Assembly (NCBI RefSeq): GCF_000730425.1
Contig: NZ_CP008896.1
Span: 2,976,001 to 3,040,000 of the forward strand
Source: Pseudomonas fluorescens
GTDB taxonomy: Bacteria > Pseudomonadota > Gammaproteobacteria > Pseudomonadales > Pseudomonadaceae
Reading direction: 5' to 3'
Length of the DNA stretch: 64,000 bases
Shown: positions 1 through 9,862 of the stretch, piece after piece
How the letters are laid out: each line of letters starts with the position of its first letter
How positions within the stretch are numbered: position 1 is the first letter of the stretch
Notes under the pieces: generated by a model
Seen by the model: only the letters and a program-made list of their open reading frames with translations
What the model was told of the DNA's origin: nothing
Database searches by the model: none
Translations under genes and position numbers: made by a program

Positions 1-1607
1 ATCAGTTTGCCAGCATCGCCCTCCAGCCGATCCGGCAACTCGCCTGCCACATCAATGGAAAACTCCAGGCCCTTGGCTTGAGCATTACCCAGGAACTGCT
101 GGCGCAAGGTGTCGAGCACCCCGCGCAGGCTGAACACCTGCGGTTGCGCGCCAAGGCGGCCGGCTTGCAGTTCGGTGAGGGTGAGGATGCCGTTGACCAT
201 GCGCATCATGTCCCGCGCCGAGCCCGCGGCGGTTTGCTGGTACTGCGCCAGGTCCCCGGCCAGGGGCACGGTCTGCATCAATTCCAATGAGCCGATCACC
301 CCATTCATCGGGGTACGCAGCTCATGGGTCAGGGTGGCGAGGAATTCGTCTTTCAACAGGTTGCTGTGGGCCAGTTGCTGGTTGAGCACTTCCAGTTTCT
401 GGCTGGCATCAAACAGGATTTGCGCCTGCTGTTCGCGCATCGCGTTGATCCGATCAGCCAGGGCCAGGGATAACAGGGCGACTTCGACGGCCGAGCCGAT
501 CTGGCTGGAATACATGGTAAAAAACACATTCGGCAGGTAGCCCAGCACCATCATCGTGTTGACCACCCCACCGATCAGGAACGCCGACCAGGCGATGATG
601 AAATACCGTGCCACGCGCTGGCCGCAGCACCAGGCCTTGATCCCGGCGACAAAGATGGTCGCGGTAAAAATCAGCGCCAGTGCGGTCGCCAGGCGCAGGG
701 CCAGGGCATAGCTGGTCATCAGCGACAACAACATCACCACCCCACCGGTACCCACCAGTACCAGCAGCAGCCGGTCAAGCCAGCGACTGTAGAGGGCGGT
801 ATGCAGGAAGCTGCGGGCAAACAGGCTGCCGAACAACGCCGACGCGCCGATCAGAAATGGCGTCGCGGCATTCGCCCACCAGGGGTTGTCGGGCCAGAAA
901 TACTCCACCGCCGCGCCATTCACCGAGAGCTGGTACATGCCGAACGAGGCAATATAGAGGATGTAATAGAGGTAGCTGGTGTCGCGCACGCTGAGGTAGA
1001 TGAACAGGTTGTACACCAGCATCCCCAGCAGCACGCCGTAAATCAGGCCCAGCACATACAGGCGCAGCGGTTGCTCCTCCAGGTACGCAGTGCTCGACCA
1101 TAGGGTCAGCGGCGCCTGGATCGAGCCTTCGCTTTGCAGGCGCAGATAGAGGGTTTTCTGCTCACCCGCCTTGAAGTCGACATCGAACAAGTAGTTGTTC
1201 TGGCGAATCTCCCGGCTGGCAAAGGGCAATGCATCGCCGGTGCGCCCGGCCAGGCGGTAGCCACCGGCACCGTCAGGGACGTACAACTCAAGATGATCAA
1301 GGGGCGGATAGGCCAGCTCCAGCAGCCAGGCGCGCTGAGCGTGGGGATCCTTGGGCAGGTAATGCAGGTCGACCTTGAGCCAGAACGCCGAGCGTGAATA
1401 GCCGGCATTGAGGGTGTCTTTATCATGGCGGATGTAGCGACTGGCCATTGCTGTGGAACGGGCATCGGTGAGGGTGACGCTGCCACTCGGATCTTCGAGC
1501 ACTTGCATGACCCGGCCCAGGGGTAGGCTTCGGGTAGCTTCATTGAACTCGACGGCGCTAGCCAGCATCGGCAGCCCGCACAAGAGAAACATCAGCAAAT
1601 AGCGCAT
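1..1607 (-). CDS. ladS: LadS-like hybrid sensor histidine kinase, 3' end missing
   Basis: Membrane sensor kinase whose C-terminal part lies beyond the window start. The reverse strand from the ATG at 1607 reads a signal peptide (MRYLLMFLLCGLPMLASA), a 7TMR-DISMED2-like periplasmic domain to about residue 150, about seven hydrophobic segments (roughly 175-380), then a HisKA domain with the phospho-acceptor His near residue 428 (LTHELRTP). This architecture and the adjacent thiD-thiE-hemL match ladS of P. aeruginosa, which acts with RetS on the GacS/GacA-RsmA switch and promotes biofilm formation. The role is inferred from family and synteny; the ATPase and receiver domains are not visible. Confidence 0.85.
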   Translation of the reverse strand, partial: MRYLLMFLLCGLPMLASAVEFNEATRSLPLGRVMQVLEDPSGSVTLTDARSTAMASRYIRHDKDTLNAGYSRSAFWLKVDLHYLPKDPHAQRAWLLELAYPPLDHLELYVPDGAGGYRLAGRTGDALPFASREIRQNNYLFDVDFKAGEQKTLYLRLQSEGSIQAPLTLWSSTAYLEEQPLRLYVLGLIYGVLLGMLVYNLFIYLSVRDTSYLYYILYIASFGMYQLSVNGAAVEYFWPDNPWWANAATPFLIGASALFGSLFARSFLHTALYSRWLDRLLLVLVGTGGVVMLLSLMTSYALALRLATALALIFTATIFVAGIKAWCCGQRVARYFIIAWSAFLIGGVVNTMMVLGYLPNVFFTMYSSQIGSAVEVALLSLALADRINAMREQQAQILFDASQKLEVLNQQLAHSNLLKDEFLATLTHELRTPMNGVIGSLELMQTVPLAGDLAQYQQTAAGSARDMMRMVNGILTLTELQAGRLGAQPQVFSLRGVLDTLRQQFLGNAQAKGLEFSIDVAGELPDRLEGDAGKL

Positions 1608-1892
1608 AGAGCCCCAGCGTGGCCTGTCCGGTTATGTCAAAAGCCCCCATTCCTTTTGAGAAGACGTATACCGGCGATACATTAAGTTGTTTGGATCCAC
1701 TCTAGCATAGCCGGTAAAGGCCAAAAGACACCATTGATATAATTTTTTGAAAGGCTCTAGAACGGGCCTTACAGCGAAATTACGACTAAAAACGGATGAT
1801 AGCTCATGGCCATTTTCCCGGGTGTTTCGACCAAAAATACAAGCGCTGCCCAACGGCCACGCTAAAAGCGTTTGGTGGTAAGCTCGCGCACC

Positions 1893-2690
1893 ATGAATAT
1901 CTACAGCTCTCGCCCCGTTGTCCTCTGTCTCTCCGGCCATGATCCCAGTGGTGGCGCCGGCTTGCAGGCAGATATCGAAGCCCTGCTCGCCCAAGGCTGT
2001 CACGCAGCCCCGGCCGTGACTGCGCTGACCGTGCAGAACACCGTGAATGTCAGCGATTTCCGCGTGCTCGACCGCGAGTGGGTGCTGGCCCAGGCCAACG
2101 CCGTGCTTGGCGACTCTGAAGTTGCGGCGGTCAAGCTGGGCATGCTCGGCTCCACCGTGATGGTCGACACCGTGGTCGAACTGCTCCAGCAGCACCCGCA
2201 CCTGCCGGTGGTCTGCGACCCGGTGCTGCGCGCCGGCGGCGGTGGCAGCCTGGGCAAGGATGAAGTCGGTTATGCGATGCGCGAGCGGCTGTTGCCGTTG
2301 TCGCTGATTGCCACACCCAACCTGCCTGAAGCGCGCATCCTCGCCGAACTGCCCGACGGCACGGCAGACGAATGCGCCGAGAAACTGCTGCCGTTTATCA
2401 AGCACCTGTTGATCACCGGCGGCCACGGTGACGAGCATGAAGTGCACAATCGCCTCTACAGCCGCGACGGCACGCGCCGCACCTTCACCTGCCAGCGCCT
2501 GCCCGGCAGCTATCATGGCTCCGGTTGCACCCTGGCCAGCGCCCTGGCCGGTCGCCTGGCCCAGGGCGAGGGCCTGGCCAGCGCCGTGGAGTCGGCACTC
2601 AACTACACCTGGCGCACCCTGCGGGACGCCGAACAACTGGGCCAGGGGCAATTTGTGCCGCGTCGCCTGCCACTGGATTTCTGTTCGTAA
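1893..2690 (+). CDS. thiD: Hydroxymethylpyrimidine (phosphate) kinase ThiD
   Basis: Phosphorylates HMP and HMP-phosphate to HMP-pyrophosphate, the pyrimidine precursor of thiamine. The protein is 265 aa, the usual length. Visible motifs are the N-terminal LSGHDPSGGAGLQADI, the central CDPVLRAGGGGSL, the ITGGHGDEHEVHN segment and the GSGCTLASALA catalytic/anion-hole motif. The ATG at 1893 is preferred over an upstream in-frame start because it begins the conserved N-terminus. It lies 18 bases ahead of thiE, so the two are probably cotranscribed and supply the HMP half of thiamine phosphate. No TPP riboswitch was recognised in the 285-base leader. Confidence 0.95.
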   Translation: MNIYSSRPVVLCLSGHDPSGGAGLQADIEALLAQGCHAAPAVTALTVQNTVNVSDFRVLDREWVLAQANAVLGDSEVAAVKLGMLGSTVMVDTVVELLQQHPHLPVVCDPVLRAGGGGSLGKDEVGYAMRERLLPLSLIATPNLPEARILAELPDGTADECAEKLLPFIKHLLITGGHGDEHEVHNRLYSRDGTRRTFTCQRLPGSYHGSGCTLASALAGRLAQGEGLASAVESALNYTWRTLRDAEQLGQGQFVPRRLPLDFCS

Positions 2691-2708
2691 TATCAAGGGG
2701 CCTGCTCG

Positions 2709-3332
2709 ATGAAACTACGTGGCCTGTACGCCATTACCGATAGCCAACTATTGGCCGGCAAGTTCCTGTCCTACGTCGAGGCCGCGCTGGAAGGCGGCGT
2801 GACCTTGCTGCAGTACCGCGACAAAAGCAGCGATGACGCCCGACGCCTGCGTGAAGCCGAGACACTGCGCGAACTGTGTTCGCGCTACAAGACCCAGTTG
2901 ATCATCAATGACGATGCCGAGCTGGCCGCACGCCTGGGCGTCGGCGTTCATCTGGGCCAGACCGACGGCCCGCTGACCCCGGCCCGGGCATTACTGGGGC
3001 GCCATGCAATCATTGGCTCTACCTGTCACAGCCAGGTCGAACTGGCCGAGCAGGCTGCGCGTGAAGGCGCCAGCTATGTTGCCTTTGGCCGTTTTTTCAA
3101 TTCCAGTACCAAACCCGGCGCCCCGTCAGCCACGGTCCACATGCTCGCCCAGGCCCGCGCCCGCCTGCAGGTGCCGATCTGCGTGATCGGTGGCATCACC
3201 CTGGAAAACGCTGCGCCCCTGGTGGAGCACGGTGCCGATCTGCTGGCGGTGGTCCACGGCCTGTTCGGTGCCGACAGCACCCAGGAAGTGACGCGCCGCG
3301 CCCGCGCCTTCAACGAACTCCTCAAATCCTGA
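2709..3332 (+). CDS. thiE: Thiamine-phosphate synthase ThiE
   Basis: Couples HMP-pyrophosphate to the thiazole phosphate to give thiamine monophosphate in the cytoplasm. The 207-aa TIM-barrel protein shows the family motifs [46 protein letters not shown] and IGGITLENA. An AGGGG ribosome site precedes the ATG. It sits directly behind thiD and 17 bases before hemL, the same order as in P. aeruginosa. Thiazole synthesis genes are not in the window. Confidence 0.95.
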   Translation: MKLRGLYAITDSQLLAGKFLSYVEAALEGGVTLLQYRDKSSDDARRLREAETLRELCSRYKTQLIINDDAELAARLGVGVHLGQTDGPLTPARALLGRHAIIGSTCHSQVELAEQAAREGASYVAFGRFFNSSTKPGAPSATVHMLAQARARLQVPICVIGGITLENAAPLVEHGADLLAVVHGLFGADSTQEVTRRARAFNELLKS

Positions 3333-3349
3333 ATTCAGAGAGCCTGCCC

Positions 3350-4633
3350 ATGTCTCGTTCCGAAACCCTGTTTGCCAATGCCCAGAAACATATCCCCGGC
3401 GGTGTGAACTCCCCCGTGCGTGCGTTCAAGAGCGTTGGCGGTACCCCGCTGTTCTTCAAGCACGCCGAAGGCGCCTACGTCACCGACGAAGATGACAAGC
3501 GCTACGTGGACTACGTCGGTTCCTGGGGCCCGATGATCCTCGGCCACAGCCACCCCGACGTGCTGGACGCGGTGCGCAAGCAACTGGAGCACGGCCTGTC
3601 CTATGGCGCACCAACCGCCATGGAAACCGAGATGGCTGACCTGGTGTGTTCAATCGTGCCGTCGATGGAAATGGTGCGTATGGTCAGTTCCGGCACCGAA
3701 GCGACCATGAGTGCAATTCGCCTGGCCCGTGGTTTCACCGGCCGCGACAGCATCATCAAGTTCGAAGGCTGCTACCACGGCCACTCCGACAGCCTGCTGG
3801 TCAAGGCCGGCTCCGGCCTGCTGACCCAGGGCGTACCGAGTTCGGCCGGCGTACCTGCGGCCTTTGCCAAGCACACCCTGACCCTGCCGTTCAACGACAT
3901 CGCAGCCGTCGAAAAGATGCTCAGTGAAGTCGGCCAGGACGTGGCGTGCATCATCGTCGAGCCGGTTGCCGGCAACATGAACTGCGTGCCACCGGCGCCT
4001 GGTTTCCTCGAAGGTTTGCGTGAACAGTGCGACAAGCACGGCGTGGTATTGATCTTCGACGAAGTGATGACGGGTTTTCGCGTCGCCCTCGGCGGCGCCC
4101 AGGCTCACTACGGCGTAACGCCGGACCTGAGTACCTTCGGCAAGATCATCGGCGGCGGCATGCCGGTGGGCTGCTTCGGCGGCAAGCGCGAGATCATGCA
4201 GCACATCGCGCCACTGGGCCCGGTCTACCAGGCCGGCACCCTGTCCGGTAACCCATTGGCCATGGCCGCCGGCCTGACCACCCTGCGCCTGATCAGCCGC
4301 CCGGGCTTCCATGCCGAACTGAGCGACTACACCACGCGCATGCTGGACGGTTTGCAACAACGCGCCGATGCGGCGGGCATCCCGTTCGTCACCACCCAGG
4401 CCGGTGGCATGTTCGGCCTGTATTTCAGTGGGGCCGACGACATTGTCACCTTTGACGATGTGATGGGCAGCGATGCCAACCTGTTCAAGCGCTTCTTCCA
4501 CCTGATGCTCGAAGGCGGCGTGTATCTGGCGCCGAGTGCCTTTGAGGCTGGTTTCACCTCCATCGCCCATGGCGAAGCCGAGCTGAAACTGACCCTGGAT
4601 GCTGCCGAGCGTGCCTTCGCTGCACTGAAGTAA
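3350..4633 (+). CDS. hemL: Glutamate-1-semialdehyde 2,1-aminomutase HemL
   Basis: PLP enzyme that converts glutamate-1-semialdehyde to 5-aminolevulinate in C5 tetrapyrrole synthesis. The 427-aa protein has the class-III aminotransferase layout: [11 protein letters not shown] at the N-terminus, [16 protein letters not shown], the GCYHGHSD loop, FDEVMTGFR, and the Schiff-base lysine at residue 265 in [12 protein letters not shown]. Length is normal. It closes the thiDE-hemL group and is followed at once by a factor-independent terminator. It supplies haem, and also corrin precursors that B12-dependent EutBC further along would need. Confidence 0.97.
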   Translation: MSRSETLFANAQKHIPGGVNSPVRAFKSVGGTPLFFKHAEGAYVTDEDDKRYVDYVGSWGPMILGHSHPDVLDAVRKQLEHGLSYGAPTAMETEMADLVCSIVPSMEMVRMVSSGTEATMSAIRLARGFTGRDSIIKFEGCYHGHSDSLLVKAGSGLLTQGVPSSAGVPAAFAKHTLTLPFNDIAAVEKMLSEVGQDVACIIVEPVAGNMNCVPPAPGFLEGLREQCDKHGVVLIFDEVMTGFRVALGGAQAHYGVTPDLSTFGKIIGGGMPVGCFGGKREIMQHIAPLGPVYQAGTLSGNPLAMAAGLTTLRLISRPGFHAELSDYTTRMLDGLQQRADAAGIPFVTTQAGGMFGLYFSGADDIVTFDDVMGSDANLFKRFFHLMLEGGVYLAPSAFEAGFTSIAHGEAELKLTLDAAERAFAALK

Positions 4634-4645
4634 GAGAGCCACAAC

Positions 4646-4675
4646 CTGACGTCGCCCCTGGCGGCGTCAGATTTT
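4646..4675 (+). terminator. Terminator after hemL
   Basis: An 11-bp stem (CTGACGTCGCC / GGCGGCGTCAG, one G-U pair) with a three-base loop is followed by ATTTT, 12 bases past the hemL stop. This is the form of an intrinsic terminator ending the thiDE-hemL transcript. Confidence 0.8.
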
Positions 4676-4859
4676 GCTACCTTGCTTACAGAGATTTCCG
4701 CGTTTTTTCGAGAAATCACCTGCAATCCGGCAGATAACTTGCCCACGCAGCAGAAAAACGAGTAAAGACTTTGTAAGCAGAGGCCTGCTTATTTCATAAT
4801 GCGCGCTTATTGGATCCCCACGTGGCTCCACGCGCCCCGTCAGAGGTAAGTCGATTCCC

Positions 4860-5414
4860 ATGAAACGCACCGGCCGCACCCTGGTTCTGGGCTGCCTGTT
4901 GCTCCTTCAACCGCTGCTTGCACATGCACAAGCGGGCGGCAACTCGTTGTTGATCCCAGCGATGGGTCGTTGCACCCTCAATACTCAGCCCGATAGCCAG
5001 GCCGAGGCGCTGAGCGCCTGCCAGATCCTGGCCGATGGCGGGGATGCGCAGGCGCAATACGAGTTGGGCGAATTCTTCTACGACGACAAAAACCCTGCCC
5101 GTGATCTGAACAAGGCCTTGAGCTTCTTCGAGAAAGCCTCGCTGCAAGGCCATGCCCAGGCACAATTCAAGTTGGGCAGCATGTTCTTCCATGGCGAGGG
5201 CGTACCGGCCAATAACGTGCAGGCGTACATTGTGCTGAAGATGGCGGCGGTCAACGGCGCCGAAGATGCGCTGGATACCGCTGACGAAGTGGCCGAGCAC
5301 ATGCAGCGTGATGAGCTGGAAGTGGCGACCCAGGTGCTGGGGCAGATTTTCCGCAATTACTTGCAGGAGTTGCAGAGTGCGGATGGGCGTTCGCCCTTCT
5401 CCCCGCTGCCCTGA
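4860..5414 (+). CDS. Exported Sel1-repeat (TPR-like) protein
   Basis: A 184-aa protein with a signal peptide (KRTGRTLVLGCLLLLQPLLA, likely cleaved after AHA) and at least two Sel1-like repeats, seen as GDAQAQYELGEFFYDD and GHAQAQFKLGSMFFHGEG. Sel1 repeats form alpha-solenoids that bind other proteins, so a periplasmic scaffold role is plausible but not shown. Position between hemL and the DUF1820 gene matches the hypothetical gene found there in P. aeruginosa. The ATG has an AGAGGTAAG site about ten bases upstream. Function unknown. Confidence 0.8.
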   Translation: MKRTGRTLVLGCLLLLQPLLAHAQAGGNSLLIPAMGRCTLNTQPDSQAEALSACQILADGGDAQAQYELGEFFYDDKNPARDLNKALSFFEKASLQGHAQAQFKLGSMFFHGEGVPANNVQAYIVLKMAAVNGAEDALDTADEVAEHMQRDELEVATQVLGQIFRNYLQELQSADGRSPFSPLP

Positions 5415-5454
5415 GTTTGCCTAACCCCTTCTGCTCCTACCTTTGAATGCGTTC

Positions 5455-5485
5455 CCCTGTGGGAGCTGGCTTGCCTGCGATTGGC
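5455..5485. repeat. Single REP element
   Basis: CCCTGTGGGAGCTGGCTTGC with the trailing TGCGA is one half of a Pseudomonas REP unit. No inverted partner follows, so it looks like a solitary or decayed copy between two convergent genes. Confidence 0.6.
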
Positions 5486-5503
5486 GCGAGGTGGTCTGAC
5501 ACC

Positions 5504-5830
5504 CTACTTCTCAGGCATCGGCATCGGAAACGGCATGACATTGCTCATGCCCCGCGCCTCGCTGATCTTCGGCGTACCCAGGCGCTCGACTTCATCGATG
5601 CGCACAATCGAATGCATCGGCACAAAACTGCGCACCACGCCTTCAAACTGGGCCTTGAGTTTTTCTTCGCCTGGATCGACGACCAGTTGCGTACGCTCGC
5701 CAAAGACGAACTCTTCTACTTCCAGGAAGCCCCACAGATCACTTTGATAGATCTGCTTGGCGTACATTTCGAACACCTGGCCCTGGTTAAGGAAAATCAC
5801 CTTGTAGATTGGAGCTTCACGTTTGGTCAT
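5504..5830 (-). CDS. DUF1820 family protein
   Basis: Small protein of 108 aa beginning MTKREAPIYKVIFLNQGQVF, matching what I recall of the DUF1820 family, which is conserved in gammaproteobacteria and often lies beside miaB. Function unknown. No signal peptide or membrane segment is seen. The start at 5830 is chosen because the upstream extension is Pro/Cys-rich and unlike the family; the ribosome site is weak. The C-terminus ends in a proline/methionine-rich tail (PFPMPMPEK). It is transcribed divergently from miaB. Confidence 0.75.
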   Translation of the reverse strand: MTKREAPIYKVIFLNQGQVFEMYAKQIYQSDLWGFLEVEEFVFGERTQLVVDPGEEKLKAQFEGVVRSFVPMHSIVRIDEVERLGTPKISEARGMSNVMPFPMPMPEK

Positions 5831-5962
5831 GGGGGGCGGGCAGCACATCGGCGGATATAAATGAGGGCGCGAACTATAGCATGGCACCCGATGCACAGTG
5901 CTAGGAACCAATGGGCATGCCCCCTATAATGCGCGGTTCTTTACCACCAATTGACGATTCCC

Positions 5963-7291
5963 ATGGCCAAGAAGCTTTACATCGAAACCCACGGTTGCCA
6001 GATGAACGAGTACGACAGCTCGCGCATGGTCGATCTGTTGGGTGAACATCAGGCCCTGGAAGTCACGGCTCGCGCCGAAGATGCCGACGTGATCCTGCTC
6101 AATACCTGCTCGATCCGCGAACGTGCCCAAGACCGGGTCTACTCCCAACTGGGCCGCTGGCGTGAACTGAAACTGGCCAACCCGGAGATGGTGATCGCCG
6201 TCGGCGGTTGCGTAGCCAGCCAGGAAGGCGCCGCCATTCGCGACCGCGCGCCCTATGTCGATGTGGTCTTCGGCCCGCAGACCCTGCACCGCCTGCCGGA
6301 GATGATCGACGCTGCGCGTATTACCAAGTTGCCGCAGGTGGACGTCTCGTTCCCGGAAATCGAAAAATTCGACCACTTGCCCGAGCCCCGCATTGACGGC
6401 CCGAGCGCCTATGTGTCGGTGATGGAAGGTTGTAGCAAGTACTGCACCTTCTGCGTGGTGCCTTATACCCGTGGCGAAGAAGTCAGCCGACCGTTCGACG
6501 ACGTGCTCGCAGAAATCATCCACCTGGCCGAAAACGGCGTGCGCGAAGTGACCCTGCTGGGGCAGAACGTCAACGGCTATCGGGGCCAGACCCACGATGG
6601 GCGCCTGGCGGACCTGGCCGAGCTGATTCGCGTGGTCGCGGCAGTGGACGGTATCGAGCGCATTCGCTACACCACCTCGCACCCGCTGGAGTTCTCCGAC
6701 AGTCTGATCCAGGCCCACGCCGAAGTGCCGGAACTGGTCAAGCACCTGCACTTGCCGGTGCAATCAGGCTCGGACCGCATCCTTTCGGCGATGAAGCGCA
6801 ATCACACAGCCCTGGAGTACAAGTCCAAGCTGCGCAAACTGCGCGCTGCCGTGCCGGGTATCTGCATCAGTTCGGACTTTATCGTCGGTTTTCCCGGCGA
6901 GACCGAGAAAGACTTCCAGCAGACCATGAAGCTGATTGAAGATGTGGGTTTCGACTTCTCCTACTCGTTCGTCTACAGCCAACGTCCCGGTACACCGGCC
7001 GCCGACTTGCTGGACGAAACGCCAGAAGCATTGAAAAAGGAGCGCCTGAACGCCCTGCAACATCGCCTCAACCAACAGGGCTTCGAGATCAGCCGACAAA
7101 TGGTCGGTTCGACCCAGCGCATCCTGGTCACCGATTACTCTAAGAAAGACCCCGGCGAGTTGCAGGGACGTACCGAGAACAATCGGATCGTCAACTTCCG
7201 CTGCGATAACCCGACGCTGATCGGCCAGTTCGCCGATGTGCACATCGATGCGGCGCAACCGCACTCGCTGCGCGGCTCGCTGCTCCAGTAA
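5963..7291 (+). CDS. miaB: tRNA-2-methylthio-N6-dimethylallyladenosine synthase MiaB
   Basis: Radical-SAM methylthiotransferase that adds the 2-methylthio group to i6A37 of tRNAs reading UNN codons. The order is an N-terminal MTTase domain with the first iron-sulfur cysteines ([25 protein letters not shown]), the radical-SAM CxxxCxxC in [17 protein letters not shown], and a C-terminal TRAM domain. The ATG at 5963 gives 442 aa; an in-frame TTG 12 bases upstream is less likely. It opens the miaB-ybeZ-ybeY-corC-lnt cluster conserved across gammaproteobacteria, here separated from ybeZ by a REPIN. Confidence 0.96.
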   Translation: MAKKLYIETHGCQMNEYDSSRMVDLLGEHQALEVTARAEDADVILLNTCSIRERAQDRVYSQLGRWRELKLANPEMVIAVGGCVASQEGAAIRDRAPYVDVVFGPQTLHRLPEMIDAARITKLPQVDVSFPEIEKFDHLPEPRIDGPSAYVSVMEGCSKYCTFCVVPYTRGEEVSRPFDDVLAEIIHLAENGVREVTLLGQNVNGYRGQTHDGRLADLAELIRVVAAVDGIERIRYTTSHPLEFSDSLIQAHAEVPELVKHLHLPVQSGSDRILSAMKRNHTALEYKSKLRKLRAAVPGICISSDFIVGFPGETEKDFQQTMKLIEDVGFDFSYSFVYSQRPGTPAADLLDETPEALKKERLNALQHRLNQQGFEISRQMVGSTQRILVTDYSKKDPGELQGRTENNRIVNFRCDNPTLIGQFADVHIDAAQPHSLRGSLLQ

Positions 7292-7323
7292 CCCATCAAT
7301 ACTCCTGACTGATGGAGATCAAA

Positions 7324-7414
7324 ATGTGGGAGCGGGCTTGCTCGCGATAGCGGTGTATCAGTCAATGCATCTGTCACTGATCCACCGCTATCGCGAGCAA
7401 GCCCGCTCCCACAT
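7324..7414. repeat. REPIN (paired REP) between miaB and ybeZ
   Basis: Two inverted REP units, ATGTGGGAGCGGGCTTGCTC at the left and its complement at the right, enclose a spacer of about 40 bases. They extend through CGCGATAGCGGTG / CACCGCTATCGCG. The whole can fold into a long hairpin in single-stranded DNA or RNA. REPINs are spread by a RAYT transposase encoded elsewhere; none is in this window. Confidence 0.85.
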
Positions 7415-7516
7415 GGGAACCGCGCAGCATTCCGATAACTTAAGTGCTTTCGCACACCGTCAGCTGGCGTTATCCTCTATTTCACCTAAACAGCCAAAGG
7501 GCGGCTAAAAGCAACC

Positions 7517-8521
7517 TTGAACGCACCCATAGCAGAACCCCATCGTTTTCTCCTCGAGCCGTTTGAGGCTCGTCGTTTCGCCAATCTGTGCGGACAGTTC
7601 GACGAGCACCTGCGTCTGATCGAACAACGCCTGAGCATCGAGATCCGCAATCGCGGCAATCAGTTCGAGCTCATTGGTGACCCCCAGCACACCACGTCTG
7701 CAGAAAACCTGCTGCGTCGCCTCTACCGCGAAACCAAGGGTAGCGAGCTGTCGCCGGAAACCGTGCACCTGTACCTGCAGGAATCAGCCGTACAAGACCT
7801 GGCCAACAACCCGGTGGCCGAAGCCAGCGTGGCGCTGCGTACCAAAAAAGGCATGATTCGCCCACGGGGCTTGAATCAGCAGCGCTATGTCAAGGAAATC
7901 CTCGGCAACGACATCAACTTCGGCATCGGCCCGGCCGGTACCGGCAAGACCTACCTGGCGGTGGCCTGTGCGGTAGACGCACTGGAGCGCGAACAGGTAC
8001 GACGCATCCTGTTGGTGCGCCCAGCCGTGGAAGCGGGCGAAAAGCTGGGTTTTTTGCCCGGCGACCTGGCCCAGAAGATCGACCCGTACCTGCGCCCGCT
8101 GTACGACGCGCTGTATGAAATGCTCGGCTTCGAATACGTGGCCAAACTGATCGAGCGCCAGGTGATCGAGATCGCCCCGCTGGCCTATATGCGCGGCCGT
8201 ACCTTGAACAACAGCTTTATCATCCTCGACGAAAGCCAGAACACCACGGTCGAACAGATGAAGATGTTCCTGACCCGGATCGGTTTCGGCTCCACGGCGG
8301 TGATTACCGGTGACATCACTCAGGTCGACCTGCCAAAAGGCACCAAATCGGGCCTGGGCCAGGTGATCGAAGTGCTCAAGGACGTGCCGGGCATCAGCTT
8401 TACCCATTTCATGCCCAAGGACGTGGTGCGCCACCCGTTGGTCCAACGCATTGTCGAGGCCTACGAGCGCTTCGAACATCGCGACGACGGACTGTCGAAG
8501 GACAACCGCCGCGATGCTTGA
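7517..8521 (+). CDS. ybeZ: PhoH-like ATPase YbeZ
   Basis: P-loop ATPase of the PhoH family that partners YbeY in rRNA processing. The 334-aa protein has Walker [12 protein letters not shown] near residue 140 and Walker [10 protein letters not shown]. The reading frame begins at a TTG (7517), giving [17 protein letters not shown], which matches the family N-terminus. No ATG lies nearby in frame and the ribosome site is poor, so low expression or coupling is possible. Its last eight bases overlap ybeY. Confidence 0.92.
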   Translation: MNAPIAEPHRFLLEPFEARRFANLCGQFDEHLRLIEQRLSIEIRNRGNQFELIGDPQHTTSAENLLRRLYRETKGSELSPETVHLYLQESAVQDLANNPVAEASVALRTKKGMIRPRGLNQQRYVKEILGNDINFGIGPAGTGKTYLAVACAVDALEREQVRRILLVRPAVEAGEKLGFLPGDLAQKIDPYLRPLYDALYEMLGFEYVAKLIERQVIEIAPLAYMRGRTLNNSFIILDESQNTTVEQMKMFLTRIGFGSTAVITGDITQVDLPKGTKSGLGQVIEVLKDVPGISFTHFMPKDVVRHPLVQRIVEAYERFEHRDDGLSKDNRRDA

Positions 8522-8972
8522 GCTTGACCTGCAACTGGCCACCCAAGCCCCAGCCCCCAGCGAAGCGCAGTTTCGCCAATGGTGCTCACTGGCCCTGCGC
8601 CAGCGCACCGCTGACTCGGAACTGACCATTCGTCTGGTGGACGAACCTGAAGGCCGCGAACTGAATCACACATGGCGCCAGAAAGACTACGCGACCAATG
8701 TGCTGTCGTTTCCCGCCGATGTACCGGACGAACTGCTGGATATCCCGCTGCTGGGTGACCTGGTGATCTGCGTCGCGGTAGTGGAGCGTGAGGCAAAGGA
8801 ACAAGGCAAGGACCTTGAGGCCCACTGGGCCCATCTGGTCATGCACGGCTGCTTGCATCTGTTGGGCTACGACCATATAGATGATGAAGAAGCCGAAGAA
8901 ATGGAAGCACTGGAACGAACGTTGCTTGCAGAGTTGGGGCATCCCGACCCGTATGCAGACGACGAACACTAA
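8514..8972 (+). CDS. ybeY: rRNA maturation endoribonuclease YbeY
   Basis: Zinc-dependent single-strand endoribonuclease needed for 16S rRNA 3'-end maturation and ribosome quality control. The 152-aa protein carries the signature [11 protein letters not shown], whose three His bind zinc. Upstream in the protein is [18 protein letters not shown], also typical. The ATG lies inside the 3' end of ybeZ (8-base overlap), so the two are translationally coupled, consistent with their joint function. An acidic tail ([12 protein letters not shown]) follows the active site. Confidence 0.95.
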   Translation: MLELDLQLATQAPAPSEAQFRQWCSLALRQRTADSELTIRLVDEPEGRELNHTWRQKDYATNVLSFPADVPDELLDIPLLGDLVICVAVVEREAKEQGKDLEAHWAHLVMHGCLHLLGYDHIDDEEAEEMEALERTLLAELGHPDPYADDEH

Positions 8973-9014
8973 TCGACACTCAACTGAAACAATCAAGGAT
9001 TTAGAGTAATCGCT

Positions 9015-9854
9015 ATGAGCGAAGACCGATCGAGCAACGGGCAAAAGTCATGGCTGGGCAAACTGACCCAGGCTTTTGCCCACGAGCCGAAAAACCGCAA
9101 GGAGCTGCTGGAGCTTCTGCGCGAGGCCCATCAGAACAAGTTGCTGGACAGCGAAGCGCTGGCCATCGTCGAAGGCGCCATCCAGGTGGCTGACCTGCAA
9201 GTACGGGACATCATGGTCCCGCGCTCGCAGATGATCAGCATCAAGGCGACCCAGACCCCACGGGAGTTCCTCCCGGCCGTGATCGATTCGGCGCACTCGC
9301 GCTACCCGGTGATCGGCGAAAACCATGACGAGGTCATGGGTGTCCTGCTGGCCAAGGATCTGCTGCCGCTAATCCTCAAGGAGAACGGTGACAGCTTCAA
9401 CATCAAGGATCTGCTGCGCCCAGCCACGTTCGTGCCTGAATCCAAGCGCCTGAATGTGCTGCTGCGCGAGTTCCGCGCCAACCACAATCATATGGCCATC
9501 GTCATTGACGAATATGGTGGCGTCGCCGGCCTGGTGACCATCGAAGACGTGCTGGAACAGATCGTCGGCGATATCGAAGACGAACACGACGTCGAAGAAG
9601 ACAGCTACATCAAGCCACTGCCCAGCGGTGACTTCCTGGTCAAGGCGCTGACACCGATCGAGAACTTCAACGAGTTCTTCGACAGCGAATTCTCCGACGA
9701 TGAGTTCGACACGGTCGGCGGCCTGGTGATGAGTGCATTTGGCCATCTGCCCAAGCGTAACGAAACCACCGAGATCGGTGCCTATCGCTTCCGCATCCTG
9801 AATGCCGATAGCCGACGCATCCATTTGATCCGCCTGACACCTATTGCCCGCTAA
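9015..9854 (+). CDS. corC: CorC/YbeX, CBS-domain magnesium/cobalt transport protein
   Basis: Cytosolic 279-aa protein with a pair of CBS domains (about residues 65-190; VADLQVRDIMVPRSQM and YGGVAGLVTIEDVLEQIVGD) and a C-terminal CorC_HlyC domain (about 205-279; FDTVGGLVMSAFGHLP). E. coli CorC was linked to CorA-dependent Mg2+/Co2+ efflux, and ybeX is also tied to ribosome metabolism, which fits the ybeZ-ybeY neighbourhood. A 42-base gap to ybeY and an 8-base gap to lnt indicate one operon. Confidence 0.93.
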   Translation: MSEDRSSNGQKSWLGKLTQAFAHEPKNRKELLELLREAHQNKLLDSEALAIVEGAIQVADLQVRDIMVPRSQMISIKATQTPREFLPAVIDSAHSRYPVIGENHDEVMGVLLAKDLLPLILKENGDSFNIKDLLRPATFVPESKRLNVLLREFRANHNHMAIVIDEYGGVAGLVTIEDVLEQIVGDIEDEHDVEEDSYIKPLPSGDFLVKALTPIENFNEFFDSEFSDDEFDTVGGLVMSAFGHLPKRNETTEIGAYRFRILNADSRRIHLIRLTPIAR

Positions 9855-9862
9855 GGACTGAT

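Noticed and set aside
1608..1892. TPP riboswitch before thiD
   Set aside because: I looked for the conserved TPP-box features (CUGAGA and the ACCUGAUCUGG region) and did not find them. In Pseudomonas the riboswitch is expected before thiC, not here.
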